Shown piece by piece: positions 35,185-44,587 of a DNA stretch of 64,000 nucleotides; within the stretch, counting starts at the first letter, position 1; every line of letters begins with the position of its first letter. The notes below the pieces were generated by a model. It did no database searches and was not told the origin of the DNA. It saw nothing but the letters and a program-made list of their open reading frames with translations. The position numbers and the translations under genes are program-made. Source of the stretch: Lachnospiraceae bacterium (lineage in GTDB: Bacteria > Bacillota_A > Clostridia > Lachnospirales > Lachnospiraceae); the NCBI GenBank assembly GCA_017391465.1, contig JAFOYH010000101.1:1-64000 (forward strand), given 5' to 3'.

Positions 35185-38064
35185 ATGAAGAAGATCAATG
35201 GAATAAAAAAAGGTTTGATCTATGCATTAGTAACAGCCATGCTCACATCAGGTACTGTTGGTATGATGCCATTGAGTGTAAGTGCTGCGACAACAGGTAG
35301 AGTCAATACAAGTGCATTGAATGTCCGTTCCGGTGCTGGTACGGGATATGCCCGTGTGGGATCAGTAACACAGGGACAGACAGTGACCATTGTTGATTCT
35401 GTTAAGGCAGATGATGGTTACACATGGTATAAAATTTCAGGAACAACTTCCGGATATGTCAGAGGTGACTATATTTCGAATATTGTTTCCGATAATGTTG
35501 CAAGTAAAACAGGCATAATTACAGCCGATTGGCTGAATGTTCGTACGGGGGCAGGAACAAACTATTCCCGTATGGGTTCGGTGGCTTATGGTACACGTTT
35601 AACAATCATTTCGACACATGGCAACTGGTATAAAGTGACATGTAAGATTGATAATAAAATTCGAACAGGTTATGTAAGCGCTGATTATGTTAACTTAGAT
35701 ACAGGTTCAGGAAGCAACAGTTCAGGTAATTCAAGTTCTGGCAGCAGTACAAACAGTGGAACGACAACAGAAAGCGTTATCGCAACAGGTGTTGTGAATG
35801 TCAGTGCATTGAATGTGCGTTCTGGTGCAGGTACCAGCTATTCTGTGATTACAGTACTTGGTAATAAAGCCAATGTGGATATTTTATCTCAGAGCGGTTC
35901 ATGGTACAAAGTTCGTATCACGGTATCTGGAAGTCAGAAAACAGGTTATGTACATTCGGATTATATTACAAAGACTGCAACAAGTAATAATAGTACAACA
36001 CAGGTGTCTGGTCAGGGCGTTGTGAATGTCAGTGCATTAAATGTGCGTTCCGGTGCAGGAACAAGTCATAGTGTACTGCATGTACTTTATTCAAATGAAA
36101 AAGTTGAGATTGTATCTCAGATTGGTAACTGGTATAGCATTAAATATACAGACGGCGGTGTGAAAACAGGCTATGTTGCAGCTGAATACATTACAAAGAT
36201 TGCGACACCACAGACACCACAGGAGCCTGAAACAGAATCAAAAGCTCCGGAAACAGAATCCAAAGAGCCTGAAACGGAATCAAAGGCTCCCGAACCAGAA
36301 ACACCAACACCAATTGAACCAGAAGCACCAGCATATACACCAAAGAATGGTGTAGTTACAGTGGATGAATTACGTGTTCGTTCTAAAGCGGGTACAGATG
36401 GTGCGATTTATGGTTTTGTGAATAAAGGCACCAAAGTGACCATCATTGGTGAAGAAGGTGACTGGTATAAAGTTAGGGTTGTTTTAAATGGAACAACGAA
36501 AGAAGCTTATTTGTCTAAGCAGTATGTAACTATTCAGGAAGATCACGGAAACAGTGGTAATTCTGGAAATACAGGAAGTCATCCATCAACAGGAAACAAA
36601 GCAGGAACTGTAACCGGTAATGGCGTTTATGTCCGCAAAGGTCCTGGAACCAGTTACGGTAAGCTTGGTCAGCTTTCACTGGGTACATTGGTTACTATTC
36701 TTGGAAAAGAAGGTGACTGGTATAAAGTAACATGTGTTGTAAATGGGACATTAAAAGAAGGTTATATTTACAGTCAGTGGGTAAGAGAACTTGGAGCAGA
36801 TGATTCTGATTTTACAGGTGACAAAGACGAAAGTTTTGAAGAGCAGATCGCTTCATTCCCTGAAAGTTATAAGAATGCACTTCGCAGACTTCATGAAAAA
36901 TATCCAAAATGGAATTTTGTAGCACATCATACAGGGATGGATTTTGAAGATGCTATTGAAGCTCAGAATGATGGTAAGCTTTCTATGATTTATTTTAAAG
37001 AAGGAACAACACCATTTTCATGGTTGTCTACAAAATCGGAAGATTATGATTGGGCAACAGATACATATGTTAACCGTGATGGTACAACATGGAAGAGTGC
37101 ATCCAAAGAGATTTTGGCATACTATATGGATCCAAGAAACTTCCTTGATGATCAGCAGATTTTTATGTTTGAGACCATGGCTTATGATGAATCTCAGAGC
37201 AGAGAGGTTGTAGCCGGTATTTTATACGGATGTTTCATGCAGGATGGCAATGGATATAATTATAATGGCAAACGCTATACATATGTGGATACATTTATGG
37301 AAGCGGGTGAGATTGCCGGTGTAAGTCCATATATCCTTGCTTCCAGATCGAGACAGGAAGTTGGCGGCGGCGGCAACACGAATGCGACGGGTAATGGTAA
37401 CTATATTACAGGCCAGAAAGTTTATAATTATTTTAACATCGGTGCATATGCAAGTGCCAATGGTGATGCGGTTGCCAATGGATTAAGTTATGCATCCCAG
37501 ACTGGTTCATGGCGCAGACCATGGACAAGCCAGTGGTTAGCTATTGTCGGTGGTGCAGAATTCCTGGCAAGTGAATATATTAATCGAGGACAGAATACCG
37601 ATTATTTCCAGAAATTTAATGTCGTTTCACAGCCGTATCATCAGCATCAGTATATGGGAAATATTCAGGCACCTTGTTCAGAAGGTTTAAGTCGTTATGG
37701 TTCTTATAATGACCTTGGTATGCTGAATGGTGAGTTTACATTTATCATTCCGGTATATAATAATATGCCGGCTACAGCTGCAGCAATGCCAACGGAAACG
37801 GGCAATCCGAATGCATATTTGAAATCTTTGACAGTTTCCGGTATGAATTTGAACCAGACATTTACTTACAATACATCCAATTATAACGGTGTAACAAACC
37901 AGTCTGCAATTACGATTTCGGCAACACCTGTAAGTAAATATGCAACTATTGTTTCCGGAACAGGTACTCATACATTGAATTTAGGTACAAACCAGATTAC
38001 GGTTGTATGTGAAGCTGGTAATGGAGATCGCTTTACTTATACATTAAATATTTATCGTCAGTAA
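35185..38064 (+). CDS. Secreted SH3-repeat glucosaminidase-like wall protein
   Basis: Exported protein of 959 residues. A signal peptide (about 1-34) is followed by six bacterial SH3 repeats, each with the LNVRSGAGT/VYVRKGPGT-type core and a WYKV strand: four before a P/E/T-rich linker (about 347-385) and two after it. A glucosaminidase-type domain (about 600-860) has the likely catalytic Glu in SRSRQEVGGGG and YNYFNIGAYAS. A cadherin-like beta-sandwich closes the chain. It probably cuts N-acetylglucosaminyl bonds in peptidoglycan and binds the wall through SH3 repeats. It has no LPXTG. The next gene, 14 bases on, shares the cadherin-like domain. Confidence 0.88.
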   Translation: MKKINGIKKGLIYALVTAMLTSGTVGMMPLSVSAATTGRVNTSALNVRSGAGTGYARVGSVTQGQTVTIVDSVKADDGYTWYKISGTTSGYVRGDYISNIVSDNVASKTGIITADWLNVRTGAGTNYSRMGSVAYGTRLTIISTHGNWYKVTCKIDNKIRTGYVSADYVNLDTGSGSNSSGNSSSGSSTNSGTTTESVIATGVVNVSALNVRSGAGTSYSVITVLGNKANVDILSQSGSWYKVRITVSGSQKTGYVHSDYITKTATSNNSTTQVSGQGVVNVSALNVRSGAGTSHSVLHVLYSNEKVEIVSQIGNWYSIKYTDGGVKTGYVAAEYITKIATPQTPQEPETESKAPETESKEPETESKAPEPETPTPIEPEAPAYTPKNGVVTVDELRVRSKAGTDGAIYGFVNKGTKVTIIGEEGDWYKVRVVLNGTTKEAYLSKQYVTIQEDHGNSGNSGNTGSHPSTGNKAGTVTGNGVYVRKGPGTSYGKLGQLSLGTLVTILGKEGDWYKVTCVVNGTLKEGYIYSQWVRELGADDSDFTGDKDESFEEQIASFPESYKNALRRLHEKYPKWNFVAHHTGMDFEDAIEAQNDGKLSMIYFKEGTTPFSWLSTKSEDYDWATDTYVNRDGTTWKSASKEILAYYMDPRNFLDDQQIFMFETMAYDESQSREVVAGILYGCFMQDGNGYNYNGKRYTYVDTFMEAGEIAGVSPYILASRSRQEVGGGGNTNATGNGNYITGQKVYNYFNIGAYASANGDAVANGLSYASQTGSWRRPWTSQWLAIVGGAEFLASEYINRGQNTDYFQKFNVVSQPYHQHQYMGNIQAPCSEGLSRYGSYNDLGMLNGEFTFIIPVYNNMPATAAAMPTETGNPNAYLKSLTVSGMNLNQTFTYNTSNYNGVTNQSAITISATPVSKYATIVSGTGTHTLNLGTNQITVVCEAGNGDRFTYTLNIYRQ

Positions 38065-38078
38065 GAAAGGAGAAAGCC

Positions 38079-39047
38079 ATGAATAAAAAAGTTTTATCAA
38101 TGATTGGTGCAGTGGCAGTGGCCCTTGGCCTTGTTGTTGGCAGCGTTGTATTCACCGGAATGAAAACCGTGGCATCGGGAGCACAGATTACATTATCCGT
38201 GGATTCTCCAACTGTTGAGAAAGACGAAGAGATTAAAGTAATCGTGAATGCTTCCAGTGGTGAAGCTATGAGTTATGTAAAAGCCAAGCTGACATATGAT
38301 GCAAATGTTCTTGAACTTGTTGAAACATCTGGAAATCAGGTGTCTGGAACAAATGGAGAGATTCATGTCTATGAAACGCTGGCTTATGGCGAAAATGAAC
38401 GTAGTTATGAATTGACATTTAAAGCACTTGAAATCGGTGCGGTGAGTGTTAACGTAGAAGAAGGTAATATTGAATTATACGAATCTTTAGAACTTGTGAA
38501 TATTTCTGCAAGTACATTGCCAATTGAAGTTGTGATGAACACATCCGCTTCTGACGATGCACGTATCAAAGAGATGATGGTTGCAGATGTTTATGATATG
38601 GATAAAATCTTTGATCCGAATGTTTTTGAATATGATCTTGAAGTTGGTGTAAACATGGAGATGTTTATCTATTCTGCAACAGCTATGAATGCAGAAAGTG
38701 TCATCGTAGCACCGGAAGATTTAATGTTGGACATTGGCATGAATCGTTTTGAGGTGCGTGTTACAGCACCGGCAGGTAATGAGCAGGTTTATGTTTTCAA
38801 TATTACTCGTTTAGATCATGAAATCGAAAGAGATGTAGAAACAGAGTCCGAGACAGAAACAGTTATCGAAACGGAGACAGAAATTGAAACAGAAGCACTT
38901 GTTGAAACAGAGATGGAGTCTGAATCAGAAATCGTGATTGAGACGTCCGAATCTGAAAGCGAACTGGTACCTGTACCCGCACCGGTAGAAGATGAAACTT
39001 TTACCGCAGAACCACTTGAAGCGGTGGCGACACCAGTGGTAGAATAA
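38079..39047 (+). CDS. Secreted protein with cohesin-like and cadherin-like domains
   Basis: Exported protein of 322 residues: a signal or anchor helix (about 5-27), a cohesin-like beta domain (about 35-150; ITLSVDSPTVEKDEEIKV region, then KLTYDANVLELVE), a cadherin-like beta-sandwich (about 170-250), and an E/T/S-rich low-complexity tail with repeated ETE(S/T) units. There is no catalytic motif. It is cotranscribed with the glucosaminidase-like protein; I infer a surface partner or scaffold. A dockerin partner was not found in the window. Confidence 0.78.
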   Translation: MNKKVLSMIGAVAVALGLVVGSVVFTGMKTVASGAQITLSVDSPTVEKDEEIKVIVNASSGEAMSYVKAKLTYDANVLELVETSGNQVSGTNGEIHVYETLAYGENERSYELTFKALEIGAVSVNVEEGNIELYESLELVNISASTLPIEVVMNTSASDDARIKEMMVADVYDMDKIFDPNVFEYDLEVGVNMEMFIYSATAMNAESVIVAPEDLMLDIGMNRFEVRVTAPAGNEQVYVFNITRLDHEIERDVETESETETVIETETEIETEALVETEMESESEIVIETSESESELVPVPAPVEDETFTAEPLEAVATPVVE

Positions 39048-39074
39048 TAAACAGAGCAGTCAATGGGCTGATGA

Positions 39075-39107
39075 ACCCCTGCGAGCTTTTGCTTGCAGGG
39101 GTTTTTT
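39075..39107 (+). terminator. Terminator of the surface-protein operon
   Basis: CCCCTGCGAGC pairs with GCTTGCAGGGG around TTTT, followed by six T. Confidence 0.92.
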
Positions 39108-39127
39108 ATTTGAAGGAGTGAAGACTT

Positions 39128-39913
39128 TTGTTAGATCAAAATCTATTTACGGAAACAATACGCGAAGTTGCAGAAATTATTCGAACATCGTCAAATACTT
39201 TATCTGAAGAAGATATTTTGAAATATTTTGAATCCATGGAATTAAATGAGAATCAGGAACGTATGGTTCTGGACTATCTTTTAAAAACTCAGGCATCAAC
39301 AGAAGATCCATCGGATCATTCTGAAAATAATGAGAAACTGAGCGATGACGATGAACGGATACGAGAGTACGCTAAAGATGATGCTGATGAATTGCCACAG
39401 TCCCCGGTTTTTCAGATGTATATGGATGAAATTCGAGAACTTTCAGTATGTACAAAAGAAGAACTTGAAGATTTCTATGAAGATCTTCTGGCAGGAGAAG
39501 TGGAAGCACTCAAAAAGATTTCAGATAGCTGGATGATTCGCGTGGTGGATATTGCAAAAGAACTTTCCGTGACTCCGGAAGATTTTTCGGATGTTATCCA
39601 GGAAGGGAATATGGGACTGTTTATGAAGTTATCCGAGCTTTGTGGAAGTCAGGAAAGAGTAGATGTGGAACAGGCTTTGGAGGCGTCTATATTCATGGCC
39701 ATGAAAGCTTATGTGCAGGAACTTGGTATTGAAGATAATGTTGAAAATACCATGGTAGGTAAAGCAACACTTGTCAATGAAGCAAGAAAGTATCTCATGG
39801 AAGAAAATGGTCAGGAACCGACGATTTCTGAATTGGTGGCCTATACACATATGGAGTCAGATGAATTGGAAGAAATCATTGACATGATTCAGCGTGCAGA
39901 AAATAAATCATAA
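39128..39913 (+). CDS. Truncated sigma-70-like protein without region 4
   Basis: A 261-residue protein starting at a TTG after AAGGAG. An acidic N-terminal part (1-90) precedes segments resembling sigma-70 regions 1.2 (SPVFQMYMDEIREL, 92-105), 2.1-2.2 (FSDVIQEGNMGLFMKLSEL, 153-171) and 3 (ARKYLMEENGQEPTISELVAYT, 219-240). The aromatic, basic melting and -10 reading residues of regions 2.3-2.4 are absent and there is no region 4. It may bind RNA polymerase without recognising a promoter, or be a decoy or anti-sigma. Own terminator follows. Function unknown. Confidence 0.75.
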   Translation: MLDQNLFTETIREVAEIIRTSSNTLSEEDILKYFESMELNENQERMVLDYLLKTQASTEDPSDHSENNEKLSDDDERIREYAKDDADELPQSPVFQMYMDEIRELSVCTKEELEDFYEDLLAGEVEALKKISDSWMIRVVDIAKELSVTPEDFSDVIQEGNMGLFMKLSELCGSQERVDVEQALEASIFMAMKAYVQELGIEDNVENTMVGKATLVNEARKYLMEENGQEPTISELVAYTHMESDELEEIIDMIQRAENKS

Positions 39914-39923
39914 AATAAACAAT

Positions 39924-39958
39924 AAAAATGTTCTTCGTTATTTGGAGAGCATTTTTTT
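39924..39958 (+). terminator. Terminator after the sigma-like gene
   Basis: AAATGTTCT and AGAGCATTT form a stem with one wobble pair, followed by a T run. Confidence 0.75.
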
Positions 39959-39994
39959 CATATAATGCTAAGAAAACAAAAAAGGATTTAAAGT

Positions 39995-40702
39995 ATGAAA
40001 GGTTTTCATGTGTTAAATCTGGCCTTAGGTCTGCTGTTACTTGCCTTAATTGGTTCAATGAAAGGGCAAACATTAAGTGTTTCGAAATTAATAAATGATA
40101 AGGAAAAAGTTGTTGCACTGACATTTGATGATGGCCCGGATGAAGAAAAAACAGAAGATTTACTGGATATGCTTAGAGAGAAGCAGGTACCTGCGACATT
40201 TTTTGTGATTGGTGCTCAAGTCGAAGGAAATGAAGAACTCGTGAAACGGATGGCAGAGGAAGGACATCAGATCGGAATACATACATGGCGTCATGTAGAT
40301 TTAAGTTGTTTGTCAGAAGAGGAACAGAGGGAAGAAATTAAAAAATCCAGGGCAGTTCTTGTGGATTTAATCGGAGAAAGGGATTTTGCGGTTCGACCGC
40401 CATTTGGTCAGATGAATGCCATATTGGAACAATGGATAGAATATCCAATGATCTTATGGTCTATAGATACGGAAGACTGGACAGGGAAAAGTGTTTTAGA
40501 TATGACCATCGAAACGGCAGAACAAGTTCGGGATGGTGATATTATTCTCATGCATGATATCTCAGAAAATAGTATCGAAGGTGCAAAAGCAATTATTGAC
40601 GAATTGGAACGGATGGGTTATACTTTTCTAACAATAGAAGAACTTTTCTTTTGTAAAGAGATAACATTGGAAAATGGTAGAACTTACCGTTATGCACGAT
40701 AA
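39995..40702 (+). CDS. Polysaccharide deacetylase, membrane-anchored (NodB domain)
   Basis: Carbohydrate esterase family 4 protein of 235 residues with an N-terminal signal anchor (about 5-24). All five catalytic motifs are present: TFDDGP (43-48), HTWRH (96-100), RPPFG, DTEDW and ILMHD. Likely acts outside the membrane on N-acetylglucosamine or N-acetylmuramic acid of the wall. Its gene is followed 9 bases later by nfo. Substrate is not certain. Confidence 0.9.
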   Translation: MKGFHVLNLALGLLLLALIGSMKGQTLSVSKLINDKEKVVALTFDDGPDEEKTEDLLDMLREKQVPATFFVIGAQVEGNEELVKRMAEEGHQIGIHTWRHVDLSCLSEEEQREEIKKSRAVLVDLIGERDFAVRPPFGQMNAILEQWIEYPMILWSIDTEDWTGKSVLDMTIETAEQVRDGDIILMHDISENSIEGAKAIIDELERMGYTFLTIEELFFCKEITLENGRTYRYAR

Positions 40703-40711
40703 GGAGATTAT

Positions 40712-41620
40712 ATGATAAAAATTGGTTCTCATGTTGGCATGAGTGGAAAAGAAATGTTCCTTGGTTCTGCAAAAGAGGCAGCATCTTATGGTGCGAATAC
40801 ATTTATGGTATATACAGGAGCTCCGCAAAATACCAAGCGTAAAGATTTAAGCGAACTCCGAATAGATGAGGGATGGGCCTACATGCGTGAAAAAGGGATT
40901 GAAGAAATCGTCATTCATGCGCCATATATTATCAATATGGCGAATACAGTCAAACCAGAAACTTTTGAACTGGCAGTCGATTTTATGAACCTTGAATTAA
41001 GTCGGTCAGAAGCTATGGGAAGTAAAGTGTTGATTGTTCATCCGGGAGCCCATGTGGGTGCCGGTCCGGAAGCTGGAATTGCGCAGATTGCCAAAGCACT
41101 GAATGAAGTTCTGACAATGGATACAAAAGTTTGTGTGGCTTTAGAAACCATGGCGGGAAAAGGCAGCGAAATTGGCCGATCCTTTGAAGAACTCGCGGAC
41201 ATTTATGATAAAGTCGCATATAATGATAAATTGAGAGTGTGTTTTGACACTTGCCATACAAGTGATGCAGGGTATGATATCATTCATGATTTTGATGGTG
41301 TCATGGATCAATTTGATCGATTGATCGGTAAAGATCAGATTGCTGTTTTTCATATTAATGATAGCAAAAATGCACAGGGAGCTGCAAAAGACCGACATGA
41401 GAATCTTGGATTTGGACATATCGGATTTAATGCACTTCATGCAATTGTTCATCACAAAGACTTTATCGATGTACCTAAAATTTTAGAAAGCCCGTATGTG
41501 GCTGATGCCCATCAACCTAAGAAATCGTGGGCACCTTACAAATATGAAATCGAAATGCTTCGTACAGGGGTATTTGATCCTAAATTAAAAGAAAAAATTT
41601 CACAAAACGGAGGAAAATAA
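40712..41620 (+). CDS. nfo: Endonuclease IV (AP endonuclease)
   Basis: DNA repair enzyme of 302 residues that cuts 5' of abasic sites using three zinc ions in a TIM barrel. Zinc-site segments are [57 protein letters not shown] region and LESP. The ATG at 40712 follows AAGGAG, 9 bases after the deacetylase. It ends 2 bases before the next gene, so translation is likely coupled. Confidence 0.96.
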   Translation: MIKIGSHVGMSGKEMFLGSAKEAASYGANTFMVYTGAPQNTKRKDLSELRIDEGWAYMREKGIEEIVIHAPYIINMANTVKPETFELAVDFMNLELSRSEAMGSKVLIVHPGAHVGAGPEAGIAQIAKALNEVLTMDTKVCVALETMAGKGSEIGRSFEELADIYDKVAYNDKLRVCFDTCHTSDAGYDIIHDFDGVMDQFDRLIGKDQIAVFHINDSKNAQGAAKDRHENLGFGHIGFNALHAIVHHKDFIDVPKILESPYVADAHQPKKSWAPYKYEIEMLRTGVFDPKLKEKISQNGGK

Positions 41621-41622
41621 TT

Positions 41623-42888
41623 ATGAGAGATGAAACAAAATGCTTACATTCCGGCTATACACCGAAAAATGGTGAGCCACGTGTTATGCCAATTGTTCAG
41701 AGTACGACTTATGTATATGATTCAACAGAAGCAGTGGCAGCGGTATTTGATGATCCATCCAAATCCCTTATTTATTCAAGATTTGAAAATCCAACAGTTA
41801 TGGCTGTGGAAGATAAGATTGCAGATCTTGAAGGTGGTGTGGGTGCTATGTGTACTTCCTCCGGTCAGGCAGCTTCTTTACTTTCAATTTTAAATATCTG
41901 TAGTGCAGGCGACAGCTTTATCAGTACATCCACTATTTATGGCGGCACAGTGAACCTTTTTGCTGTAACACTTAAAAAATTAGGAATTGAATGTATTTTT
42001 GTAGATGCAGACGCAGATGAAGAAACAATTCAGGAAGCATTTAAATCAAATACACGTTGTGTTTTTGGCGAAACACTGGCAAATCCTGCATTGGCGGTGC
42101 TTGATATTGAAAAGATGGCGAATATTGCTCATAAAAATAATGTGCCATTAATTATTGACAATACATTTGCCACACCTGTTCTTTGTAAACCAATCGAATT
42201 TGGTGCTGATATTGTTGTTCATTCTACATCCAAATATATGGATGGTCATGCGCTTCAGGTAGGTGGAGTCATTGTTGACAGTGGTAAATTTGACTGGACA
42301 AATGGCAAATTTCCAGAATTCACAGAACCGGATGATTCTTATCATGGCCTCATTTATACTGAAAAATATGGGAAAATGGCTTATATTATGAAAGCACGTA
42401 TGCAGTTAATGCGTGATTTTGGAGCTTATCCATCGGCACACTCCGGATTTTTATTAAATCTCGGATTAGAAACTTTAGCAATCCGTATGGAACGCTACTG
42501 TGAAAATGCACTTAAGGTTGCAAAATATTTCCAGACATCCGATAAGATTGAATATGTCAGCTATGCGGCACTTCCAGGGGATAAATATCATGAACGTGCG
42601 AAGAAGTATCTTCCTAAGGGAACATGTGGTGTTATATCCGTCTCTATTAAAGGCGGAAGAGATGCAGCAGTTCGTTTCATGGACAGTTTGAAACTTGCTT
42701 CCAATGAAGTTCATGTGGCAGATATCCGGACATGTGTATTACATCCGGCAAGTGCAACACATCGTCAGTTGACGGAAGAACAGCTCATTGCAGCTGGTAT
42801 AAATCCAGGATTAATTCGTTTTTCTGTGGGACTTGAAAATGTCGATGATATTATTGAAGATATTGAACAGGCATTGGCGAATGTATAA
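41623..42888 (+). CDS. O-acetylhomoserine sulfhydrylase (MetY-type, PLP enzyme)
   Basis: PLP-dependent Cys/Met-metabolism enzyme of 421 residues. Lys204 in HSTSKYMDGHA binds the cofactor; SRFENPTV and DNTFATPV are typical. The length and the TEPDDSYHGLIY segment favour O-acetylhomoserine sulfhydrylase, which makes homocysteine from O-acetylhomoserine and sulfide. Methionine gamma-lyase is the main alternative. AACGGAGG precedes the ATG. It would feed the methionine pool used by the riboswitch-controlled MetK, though the gene itself shows no S-box. Confidence 0.88.
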   Translation: MRDETKCLHSGYTPKNGEPRVMPIVQSTTYVYDSTEAVAAVFDDPSKSLIYSRFENPTVMAVEDKIADLEGGVGAMCTSSGQAASLLSILNICSAGDSFISTSTIYGGTVNLFAVTLKKLGIECIFVDADADEETIQEAFKSNTRCVFGETLANPALAVLDIEKMANIAHKNNVPLIIDNTFATPVLCKPIEFGADIVVHSTSKYMDGHALQVGGVIVDSGKFDWTNGKFPEFTEPDDSYHGLIYTEKYGKMAYIMKARMQLMRDFGAYPSAHSGFLLNLGLETLAIRMERYCENALKVAKYFQTSDKIEYVSYAALPGDKYHERAKKYLPKGTCGVISVSIKGGRDAAVRFMDSLKLASNEVHVADIRTCVLHPASATHRQLTEEQLIAAGINPGLIRFSVGLENVDDIIEDIEQALANV

Positions 42889-42896
42889 ATGATAAC

Positions 42897-42949
42897 AAAA
42901 ATGTACTCCTTGGAGACTACGGAGACGGCGTCCATCGGAGTACATTTTT
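42897..42949 (+). terminator. Terminator after the sulfhydrylase gene
   Basis: AAAATGTACTCC pairs with GGAGTACATTTT; a shorter inner pairing (GGAGAC/GTCC) lies within the loop. A T run follows. Confidence 0.85.
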
Positions 42950-43014
42950 ATTTTAAATATAAGATTAAAAAATGAAATAAAAAATGACTGTAATGTTTGT
43001 TAGAAACATCTTTA

Positions 43015-43041
43015 TTGATTTCAAGAATAGTGTGTTATAAT
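43015..43041 (+). promoter_or_regulatory. Promoter of the CoA-transferase gene
   Basis: An extended -10, TGTTATAAT (43033-43041), with TTGATT (43015-43020) at a short 15-base spacing. An inverted repeat ATGTTT/AAACAT (42993-43009) lies just upstream and may be an operator. Confidence 0.55.
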
Positions 43042-43127
43042 AATATGTATATGAAATATATGTAAGAATATATTCTTAACGTGAATTTGCTGTAGACGAA
43101 CATACAGAATAGAGGAGGGATAAAGTC

Positions 43128-44465
43128 ATGATTAATATTTTGGAATGGGAAAAGATTTATAATTCAAAGATCGTATCTGCGGAAGAGGCAATTGGTTATA
43201 TTAAAAGTGGTGATCGTATTGTTACCGGACATGCAGCGGGGGAGCCAACTTATTTGATTGATACTTTGGTGGATAATTACGAGATGTATGAGAATGTCGA
43301 AATCTGTCATCTGGTTTCAACGGGCGAAGGGAAGTATACACGACCGGAAATGAAAGGTCATTTTATATTTAATGGGTTCTTCCTTGGTGCTGGCAATCGA
43401 GATGCGGTAGCCAGAGGTCAGGCAAATTACAGTCCCGGATTTTTTCATGAAATTCCAAAACTGTTTCGTGAAGAATTGCCTGTAGATGTAGCACTTGTTA
43501 TGGTAAGTAAACCGGATAAACATGGTTTCTGCTCCTTTGGCACATCCAGTGATTATACAAAACCGGTAGCTGATTGTGCAAAAATTGTTATTGCACAGGT
43601 GAATGAACATATGCCACGTACATTTGGTGGTAATTTGATTCATGTCCGTGATATTGATTTTATCGTTGAACATTCCCAGCCGATCAATGAAATGCAGCCG
43701 GCAAAGGTTGGAATCCTTGAAAGGAAAATTGGTAAATATTGTTCGACACTTATTAAAGATGGGGACTGTCTTCAGCTTGGTATCGGTTCTATTCCGGAAT
43801 CTGTATTGCCGTTCCTTTGGGATCGAAAGGATCTTGGGTTACATACAGAGATGGCATCCGATGGTATTATTGATCTAATGCTTGCAGGTATCATTAATAA
43901 CAAATTAAAAACCGTTGAACCTGGACGAAGTGTGATTACTTTCGTTATGGGAACACGAAGACTCTATGACTTTATTGATGACAATCCGGAAATTTCAATG
44001 AACCCGGTAGATTATGTCAATGATCCGGTTGTGATCGCAAAGAATGATAATGTTGTGTCGATCAACAGTTGTATTCAGGTCGATCTTATGGGGCAGGTTG
44101 TCAGTGAGAGTATTGGACTCCGTCAGTTCAGTGGTGTTGGCGGTCAGGTAGACTTTGTCCGTGGTGCTGCCATGAGTAAAGGTGGACGCAGTATCATTGC
44201 TATGCTTTCTACGGCAAGCGGTGGAAAAATCAGCCGTATTGTTCCGTTTATTGATCAGGGGGCTGCTGTTACTACATCACGTAATGACGTGCATTATGTC
44301 ATTACAGAGTATGGTATTGCTTTACTGAAAGGCAAAACATTAAAAGACAGAGCGAAAGCTTTGATTAAGATTGCTCATCCAAAATTTAGAGAAGAATTGA
44401 AACAGGAATATGAACGTCGTTTTCTTGAACCATACGATTTGAAGATGGTTGAGAAAGAAGCATAG
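43128..44465 (+). CDS. Butyryl-CoA:acetate or 4-hydroxybutyrate CoA-transferase
   Basis: Family I CoA-transferase of the Cat/But group, 445 residues. The catalytic glutamate is Glu241 in LHTEMASDG, and the glycine loop SGVGGQVDFVRGA matches butyryl-CoA:acetate and 4-hydroxybutyrate transferases. In gut Lachnospiraceae such enzymes release butyrate as the last step of fermentation while making acetyl-CoA. Sequence alone does not separate the two activities. It is a single-gene unit with its own promoter and terminator, 26 kb from the Bcd/Etf islands. AGGAGG precedes the ATG. Confidence 0.88.
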   Translation: MINILEWEKIYNSKIVSAEEAIGYIKSGDRIVTGHAAGEPTYLIDTLVDNYEMYENVEICHLVSTGEGKYTRPEMKGHFIFNGFFLGAGNRDAVARGQANYSPGFFHEIPKLFREELPVDVALVMVSKPDKHGFCSFGTSSDYTKPVADCAKIVIAQVNEHMPRTFGGNLIHVRDIDFIVEHSQPINEMQPAKVGILERKIGKYCSTLIKDGDCLQLGIGSIPESVLPFLWDRKDLGLHTEMASDGIIDLMLAGIINNKLKTVEPGRSVITFVMGTRRLYDFIDDNPEISMNPVDYVNDPVVIAKNDNVVSINSCIQVDLMGQVVSESIGLRQFSGVGGQVDFVRGAAMSKGGRSIIAMLSTASGGKISRIVPFIDQGAAVTTSRNDVHYVITEYGIALLKGKTLKDRAKALIKIAHPKFREELKQEYERRFLEPYDLKMVEKEA

Positions 44466-44535
44466 GCAGGGAATGGTTGACCATCTGGAAGACTATGCAC
44501 CCGTTCGGTTTTAAAATATGATCAAAAATGAAAAT

Positions 44536-44580
44536 CCAGTACTCCGAAGAATGCCGTTTCAAGGCTTCAAGGAGTACTGG
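44536..44580. terminator. Bidirectional terminator between converging units
   Basis: CCAGTACTCC (44536-44545) and GGAGTACTGG (44571-44580) are exact complements, between the CoA-transferase and the minus-strand ABC exporter. Confidence 0.8.
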
Positions 44581-44587
44581 GTTTTGT

